Below, piece by piece: positions 15,147-20,450 of a stretch of DNA of 20,450 nt. The notes below the pieces were generated by a model. The model was given only the letters and a program-made list of their open reading frames with translations. It searched no databases and was not told the DNA's origin. How positions within the stretch are numbered: the first letter of the stretch is position 1; each line of letters starts with the position of its first letter. Source of the stretch: Bog-756 sp043784065 (lineage in GTDB: Bacteria; Actinomycetota; Acidimicrobiia; Acidimicrobiales; RAAP-2). The translations under genes were made by a program, and so were the position numbers. The DNA lies in assembly GCA_043784065.1 (NCBI GenBank), contig JAYVYR010000055.1, positions 1 through 20,450 of the forward strand, given 5' to 3'.

Positions 15147-16589
15147 TCACGTCCCCCTCGGGAACCGACCCCACGGTCGCCTCGGTGAGGCCGACTGATG
15201 ATGCAGTCCGACCCAGACCTCCTCGGCAATGACGGTGGCGAGCTCCTCTGGCGGTCGGGTCCCATCGAGAACGACCACGCCCGAGCCTGCCCTCGTGGCC
15301 AGTTCCTCCCGATAGATCTCCGCCTGTTCGCGGAGGGCCTCGAGAGGGTCCTCCATCTTGCGACGCTGTGCGACCCCGGGTGGCATCTCCAGATAGAACG
15401 AACGGATCGGCTTGGGCGAGAGTCGCACGAGGGCGGTCGTCAGCACCCGCGCAGCAGTCCGGTCGAGACCGTATCGCCATCGCAGGTGCACAGCTGAGTC
15501 GAGGACGTAGCGGTCATAGACGAGGAACCTCACCCGCCCGGCGTAGCGCATCGTCTGCCGGCGGAACGTCCAGATGTTCGAGGCAAGTGCGACCGCAGCC
15601 CAGACCGTTGGCGTCTTGCCCCCCGGCATCCCGAGATCCTCCCCGCCTTCGGGGGACCCTTCGACGGGAGCATTCGCGGCGTGAGGCCGACGGGTGATCG
15701 GACGGACGATGCTGACGAAGCGGACCCCCAACCGTCGGACAGCCCACAGGCGCCGGTCCTCACCGAGCTTCGCCCATTCGATGGCACTCTCCACGCCGAT
15801 GCGGTTGAAGGCGTCGACGAGCATCCGGGCCTGGGTCGACTTACCTGACCCGTCCAGTCCGGAGAGCGAGACGACTACCGGCAGTCGACGGCGCGGGACG
15901 AGTTGGCGGGCCGTCTCGACATGGGCGTCGAGTGAGCGGCGGCCCGACGCACGCAGGCGTTCATCAATGATCCGGGCCCGCACGGGAACGGGTACGAACC
16001 CGTGGCCGACGAGACGTTCGAGGAGCTCGATCGAGCGCAGCCCGTGCCAGGCATCGGCCCGAGCCGCCGCGTGGTCCCAGACCTTGGGATCCTGCTGCAC
16101 CGCCCACTCGACGTAGCGCCGCCGCTTGTCGTCCAGGAAGCCGACACCCTCGACGACCCTTCGCCCGAGGATGAGCAACGTGTGCACGGGAGAAGGACGC
16201 ACGAGGTGGGCGTACCCGGGCAGGGCGACTGCCTCGTCGAAAACCGCGGTCACCTCATCTGGAGGAAGGTCCCACCACGAGGCCGGGTAGAGCTCCACCT
16301 GTTCGCACGTCCCTCGCCGGAAGCGCACCATCTGGTGTCCGGCGGAGTGGAAACCGGCCTCACCCAGTGCCGCCCGGATGGCGCCCTCGGAATCCGGGCG
16401 GACCAGCAGGTCGAGATCGCGGCCCTCGCCGGGCGGCGAACCGTGGACCAGCACCCGATCGAGGGCGGCTCCGTCCACCAGAAGCGCCGATTGGACGGTC
16501 GTGACCGGCTCGGGCACGATCCACCCACCCGGATCCAGGGCTTCGTCGGATCCGCCGCGGACCGTTCCCGTCTCCTTCGCCTCGCTCAT
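15147..16589 (-). CDS. Nucleotidyltransferase-like + thymidylate-kinase-like fusion protein
   Basis: This protein has 480 residues. The N-terminal part has VLVHGSPPGEGRDLDLLVRP (46-65), an HGS...DLDLLV pattern like the metal-binding core of pol-beta-type nucleotidyltransferases, followed by about 160 mostly helical residues. From 237 on it is a P-loop kinase: VVVSLSGLDGSGKSTQARML (238-257) is the Walker A motif of thymidylate-kinase-like enzymes, and RFLVYDRYVLDSAVHLRW (354-371) the DR(Y) motif that contacts the substrate phosphate. Canonical dTMP kinase is about 210 residues and stands alone, so this is probably not the housekeeping enzyme. The substrate is unknown. The ATG at 16589 is preferred to a GTG at 16622 because neither has a good ribosome site and the ATG is the conventional codon. 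It lies 75 bases after the flippase gene and one base before the APH-fold gene. Confidence 0.75.
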   Translation of the reverse strand: MSEAKETGTVRGGSDEALDPGGWIVPEPVTTVQSALLVDGAALDRVLVHGSPPGEGRDLDLLVRPDSEGAIRAALGEAGFHSAGHQMVRFRRGTCEQVELYPASWWDLPPDEVTAVFDEAVALPGYAHLVRPSPVHTLLILGRRVVEGVGFLDDKRRRYVEWAVQQDPKVWDHAAARADAWHGLRSIELLERLVGHGFVPVPVRARIIDERLRASGRRSLDAHVETARQLVPRRRLPVVVSLSGLDGSGKSTQARMLVDAFNRIGVESAIEWAKLGEDRRLWAVRRLGVRFVSIVRPITRRPHAANAPVEGSPEGGEDLGMPGGKTPTVWAAVALASNIWTFRRQTMRYAGRVRFLVYDRYVLDSAVHLRWRYGLDRTAARVLTTALVRLSPKPIRSFYLEMPPGVAQRRKMEDPLEALREQAEIYREELATRAGSGVVVLDGTRPPEELATVIAEEVWVGLHHQSASPRRPWGRFPRGT

Positions 16590-16664
16590 GGACGAGCAGG
16601 CTACTTCGGCCGTCCACCGCACCGGCCACGCGGAGTCGTGCGCCAGGGGGCGCCGGTAGGGCCG

Positions 16665-18161
16665 CTACGCCCGACGCAGTCTCCGGATCACCATCTCCGC
16701 ATACTCCATGAGCTGCCGACGCATCCCTGGCACCACCAACACGAGTGCCAGGGGAGCCAGGAGCAGGGTCCGTTGGGGCCACGGCAGCAGGGGCGAGAGC
16801 ACAGGTGGGACGAGGGCACAGAGCCACGGCAACGGTCGATACCAATCGAATTCCTGCATGCGATGCGCCCACCACGACATGATCAACCAGGCGAGCGCAC
16901 TCATGATGGCCGCAACCCCGTACCCCTCGATTCCGATCGCCGGCACAAGAATCAGCGCGCCGCCCACCAGCATCACGAGGTTCGCCAGGCCGGCGACGGC
17001 GACGACCCGGTTCCTTCCCTTCGAGAACACGAAGGCCATCTGCACCGTCAGTGGCGCATTGACGATCCGCGCCACACCGAGCAGGGCAAACACGCTGACT
17101 GCGGGCAGCCACTGGGCCCCGAAGATCAGTGGGATGAGCCAGGTGCCACACACCGCCACTGCGGCGATCGGGACGCCCACGGCAAGGACTTGCAGCACCA
17201 TCCCCTCCTCGATGCCGCGCCGGATCCGTTCGCCGTCGGCATGGGCCCGCGAGAACGCCACCAACCCGAGCCGCCAGGTCGCCCGCTGACCGAAGCCCAG
17301 CGTGTCGACGAGGCGCACCGCCAAGGCGACGTACCCCACTCCCGTCGCTCCGAAGTAGCGCCCCACGATGACCGGATTGACGAGCCCCGACATGGCGTAG
17401 ATCCATGTCGACGCGGAGTAGTCGATCCCGTGGCCGAGGAAATCGCCCCAGCGGGCACTGGGCCGACGCAAGCGCGGCCGCATGCGGGCCATGGCGTAGC
17501 TGCCGATCAGGAGGTAGCCCTGCCATGCGATAAAACCCATGACGAGCGAGTACGGACCGGCGCCGGCGTAAGCCAGGGGCACCGCCACCGCGTAGAGGAC
17601 GGCGTCTCCACCCAGTTCGAGCCACGCCATGCTCCGAAAGTCGAAGGACCTCTCGATCCGGGCCTGGGCAGGAGCCCATAGGACGTTGAGCGGGACGCTG
17701 AGGAGCATCACGCGGAACACCTGCACGGTTCCCGCGGACGAGGGATGCAGGAGGTCTACGACTGCCGAAAGGGCGAATGACAGGCCCACTGCAGCCACGG
17801 AGAGAACGACCAGGAAGGTGAACACGTCGTCATAGGTCTGGCGGGTGGGCGCCTCCACCTGGCGAATGAGGTAGACCTCCATGCCCATCTGGGTGATACT
17901 CGCCACCACTGCGGCAAAGGCGGCAGCACCCGCGTAGACGCCGTAGTCGTGCGGGCCGATCTGACGTGTCACGATGACGATGCCGAGCACCCGGATCACC
18001 ATCCCCCCCACTTCCCGGACGGCGAGGAAGGCTCCGCCCTGCAGTGTCTTCCGGCGTAGATTCTCGGTGCCCCCGCTTTCCGAGGCACCAGGTCCCTCCG
18101 AGGATCCTCGGGCACCTGGATCGGGCTCGTCAGGGCTGGGAACGTCGTGCTCGTCGATCAA
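16665..18161 (-). CDS. Wzx-like polysaccharide flippase (MOP/MVF-type exporter)
   Basis: This 498-residue protein has about 12 hydrophobic segments after a polar, acidic N-terminus. LRRKTLQGGAFLAVREVGGM (35-54) is the usual first-helix region of RfbX/Wzx proteins, and VTRQIGPHDYGVYAGAAAF follows as in the family. The protein would flip the lipid-linked repeat unit across the membrane for the Wzy-like polymerase. The start is a TTG that overlaps the TGA of the preceding small gene (TTGA at 18161-18158). An in-frame TAG lies 45 bases upstream with no ATG or GTG between, and no usable downstream start precedes the first helix, so TTG is the only conventional choice. Confidence 0.85.
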   Translation of the reverse strand: MIDEHDVPSPDEPDPGARGSSEGPGASESGGTENLRRKTLQGGAFLAVREVGGMVIRVLGIVIVTRQIGPHDYGVYAGAAAFAAVVASITQMGMEVYLIRQVEAPTRQTYDDVFTFLVVLSVAAVGLSFALSAVVDLLHPSSAGTVQVFRVMLLSVPLNVLWAPAQARIERSFDFRSMAWLELGGDAVLYAVAVPLAYAGAGPYSLVMGFIAWQGYLLIGSYAMARMRPRLRRPSARWGDFLGHGIDYSASTWIYAMSGLVNPVIVGRYFGATGVGYVALAVRLVDTLGFGQRATWRLGLVAFSRAHADGERIRRGIEEGMVLQVLAVGVPIAAVAVCGTWLIPLIFGAQWLPAVSVFALLGVARIVNAPLTVQMAFVFSKGRNRVVAVAGLANLVMLVGGALILVPAIGIEGYGVAAIMSALAWLIMSWWAHRMQEFDWYRPLPWLCALVPPVLSPLLPWPQRTLLLAPLALVLVVPGMRRQLMEYAEMVIRRLRRA

Positions 18162-18442
18162 GCGGTTTCGGGTCCGCAGGTCGGACGACCTGCGGCTTCG
18201 GCTAGCTCGTCAGCGTCCAGGTACCCGTGAGCCAGGCCGGACCGCTGGGGGTACGGGACCCGTCGCACCGCAGCCGCGACGTACCACCGGCCAATCCGAT
18301 AGCTCGAAGCCGACCAGGGGGTGGTCCTGAAGTCCCCGACCGGGGGAACCGGGACCATCGTTGGCGCGGGTCGCCTGCCCTGTCCGTCGACAGCCACCGG
18401 CGATCGGGTGCGTTCACCTGAGCTGATGCTGAGTGCCGCCAT
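18158..18442 (-). CDS. Small protein of unknown function, coupled to the flippase gene
   Basis: I do not recognise this 94-residue protein. It has a Pro-rich N-terminal third, a basic and aromatic centre (TTPWSASSYRIGRWYVAAAV, 40-59) and an acidic helical tail (DADELAEAAG). The ATG at 18442 has an excellent ribosome site, GAGGAG, seven bases upstream; upstream in-frame sequence is not protein-like. Its TGA overlaps the TTG of the flippase gene, which implies translational coupling. Third codon positions are mostly G or C, as in its neighbours. No signal peptide or membrane helix is evident. A role with the flippase is inference from position only, and it could be a translated leader rather than a functional protein. 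Confidence 0.5.
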   Translation of the reverse strand: MAALSISSGERTRSPVAVDGQGRRPAPTMVPVPPVGDFRTTPWSASSYRIGRWYVAAAVRRVPYPQRSGLAHGYLDADELAEAAGRPTCGPETA

Positions 18443-18813
18443 GGTCATGCTCCTCATAGTCGATGACCGGAGTCCCAGGTACGTGAGGGGACATGGCGGA
18501 GTCGACGTCACCCCGGACGCGGCTCCAGGCAAGTCAGCCCAACCAATCCCGCTCGTCCGGCACGCGACACATCCCAGGGAGGCCACACCCGCAGATGGGC
18601 AGTGAGGCCACGAGCCAACCGGTGTGACGATGTGATCGGAACACAAGGGCGAGGCTATACCGCCGACAACGATGCGGATTGGACCGCATCCTGCACCATG
18701 CCCGCCAGCCCCGAGGGAGTGGCACACGGATCGATCGACCACGGGCGACGCCACGTGGGCGCCGGCTGCGCTTCTGTCCGCCACCTGCACAGCCCCGGGA
18801 GCGGCGGGACGCG
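18443..18813. other. Gene-free stretch upstream of the flippase operon
   Basis: About 370 bases separate the small coupled gene from the LPFTG gene's terminator hairpin. Open frames here are Arg/Pro/Gly-rich shadows. A minus-strand TATAGC near 18653-18658 is a possible -10 for the operon but has no clear -35. I see no RNA gene. Confidence 0.5.
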
Positions 18814-18828
18814 GGCCCGAGGCGGGCC
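18814..18828 (-). terminator. Candidate terminator hairpin after the LPFTG gene
   Basis: GGCCCG and CGGGCC form a perfect 6-bp stem with a 3-base loop about 26-40 bases past the stop. There is no T-run, so this is tentative. Confidence 0.3.
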
Positions 18829-18853
18829 GGTCACGCGGTGGACCGACGCAGGA

Positions 18854-19165
18854 TCAGGAAGGCTGGCGACGACGGGTCAACATCCCGCCGATGACGACGG
18901 CTCCGAGGCCCACGGCGGCGAGCTCACCGACGTCGGCACCCGTGAAAGGCAATGATGACGAGCCGTTGACCACGTGGGTGGTGGTAGTCGGGTTGGCCAA
19001 CACGGGATTCGGCAGCGGGACTGAATTGGGGTTGACGGTCGAAGGAATGCATCCGGTGTAGCACGCAATGTCCGCCGCACCGGCGACCCTCGGGATGGAC
19101 AGCATTGTTGCCACGGCGAAGCAGGTTGCGATGCCGATGCGCTTAGACCTCGTCATAGACGTCAC
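18854..19165 (-). CDS. Small secreted protein with an LPFTG cell-wall sorting signal
   Basis: This 103-residue protein has a signal peptide (RSKRIGIATCFAVATMLSIP, cleavage probably after AGA at 28-30), a short mature part of about 40 residues with two Cys (CYTGC, 35-39) and a Pro/Asn/Thr-rich stretch. Then come LPFTG (72-76), a hydrophobic helix (LAAVGLGAVVIGGML) and the basic tail TRRRQPS. That is a complete LPXTG sorting signal, used by sortase to attach proteins to the wall. No sortase is encoded in this window. The GTG at 19165 sits five bases after GAGAGG; an ATG at 19156 is possible. The leader is structured (separate entry). The function of the mature peptide is unknown; a CXXXC-type disulfide loop is possible. 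Confidence 0.75.
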   Translation of the reverse strand: MTSMTRSKRIGIATCFAVATMLSIPRVAGAADIACYTGCIPSTVNPNSVPLPNPVLANPTTTTHVVNGSSSLPFTGADVGELAAVGLGAVVIGGMLTRRRQPS

Positions 19166-19167
19166 GT

Positions 19168-19226
19168 CCCCCTCTCATCCGGGATGCCCCGATTCCGTCC
19201 AGACGGTCCAACCGTCTTGCCATCCC
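19168..19226 (-). promoter_or_regulatory. Structured leader of the LPFTG gene with two mutually exclusive folds
   Basis: On the minus strand, GGGAUG (19226-19221) can pair with CAUCCC (19186-19181), enclosing a perfect hairpin AGACGGU-UGG-ACCGUCU (19217-19201). The same CAUCCC can instead form CGGG-GCAU-CCCG just before the GAGAGGGGG ribosome site. Competing folds next to a ribosome site suggest an RNA switch, but I recognise no known class. Confidence 0.35.
19201..19217. repeat. Perfect inverted repeat AGACGGT-CCA-ACCGTCT
   Basis: A 7-bp perfect inverted repeat with a 3-base centre lies upstream of the LPFTG gene. It may be a hairpin in the leader RNA or a dimeric repressor site. A possible minus-strand -10 (CATATT, 19288-19283) lies about 70 bases upstream of it, which favours the RNA reading. 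Confidence 0.6.
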
Positions 19227-19471
19227 CTTCATCATGCCAGGTGTGGGGCGCATCCGCACAAATCCATCGTCGGTTGTGGCCCAATATGCACCATGAGTGG
19301 TCAGGCAACTAAGAGACGTGGTCAAAAAGGCACCGATTGCACGTGCCCCCAGCTCAGGTTCGACACCGGTAGCCAGGGGGAGAGAGACCGGGTCGGTGCC
19401 GCCGAACGAGTCCGGCGCCCCGTCTATGGCGTGGGCGTCGAGGCTCACCAGGACGATCCGGGTTACCGGCC

Positions 19472-20446
<975 letters not shown>

Positions 20447-20450
20447 GCCT

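Noticed and set aside
16002..17681. Plus-strand frame of 559 codons opposite the kinase fusion and flippase
   Set aside because: His/Arg/Pro/Gln-rich shadow typical of high-GC antisense frames; the minus strand encodes clear kinase and flippase motifs.
19351..19385. GGTTCGA-like sequence resembling a tRNA T-loop
   Set aside because: The flanking bases do not form a T-stem, and no acceptor or anticodon arm can be drawn around it.

Overview
The window is GC-rich DNA with strong GC bias at third codon positions, frequent GTG/TTG starts, and at least two promoters placed so that the transcript would begin at or next to the start codon. Together with a one-unit 'DGGIFAFG...GSLGG...PIVGIA' repeat, this suggests an actinomycete-type bacterium, possibly class Acidimicrobiia; that placement is inference from style and family content. 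The theme is assembly, export and remodelling of a cell-surface polysaccharide.

Layout. Bases 1-93 may hold the tail of a gene entering from the left. Bases 240-1533 are a decayed secreted IPT/TIG-type gene with two frame changes and two in-frame stops. It converges on a secreted GH26-like glycoside hydrolase (2778-1549, minus). The hydrolase leader looks like a class I cyclic-di-GMP riboswitch that starts right behind a recognisable promoter. Next is a DUF4012 membrane protein (4950-3076, minus). A divergent promoter region separates it from a plus-strand operon of a Wzz-like chain-length protein, a Wzy/WaaL-like polymerase or ligase, and a three-module glycosyltransferase (Alg14-like + Alg13-like + GT-B), bases 5070-9919. 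A SAM methyltransferase (10607-9939, minus) faces away from two coupled GT2 glycosyltransferases (10735-12803, plus). A long minus-strand operon then runs 18442-12775: a 94-residue unknown protein, a Wzx-like flippase, a nucleotidyltransferase-like/dTMP-kinase-like fusion, an APH-fold kinase with an unassigned N-terminal half, and a PIG-L deacetylase. The right end holds a small LPFTG-anchored protein with a structured leader, and a membrane-anchored protein with a poly-threonine linker and a degenerate metallopeptidase-like motif.

How the genes may work together (inference). The fused glycosyltransferase and the two GT2 enzymes extend a lipid-linked repeat unit. The methyltransferase, deacetylase and the two predicted kinases modify it or its precursors. 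Wzx flips it, the Wzy-like protein polymerises or ligates it, and the Wzz-like protein tunes length. The GH26-like enzyme may trim the product or a related polymer, with c-di-GMP as a possible switch. No initiating phosphoglycosyltransferase, outer-membrane export channel or sortase is visible here. The most unusual elements are the triple-module glycosyltransferase, the kinase pair next to the flippase, and the candidate riboswitch.
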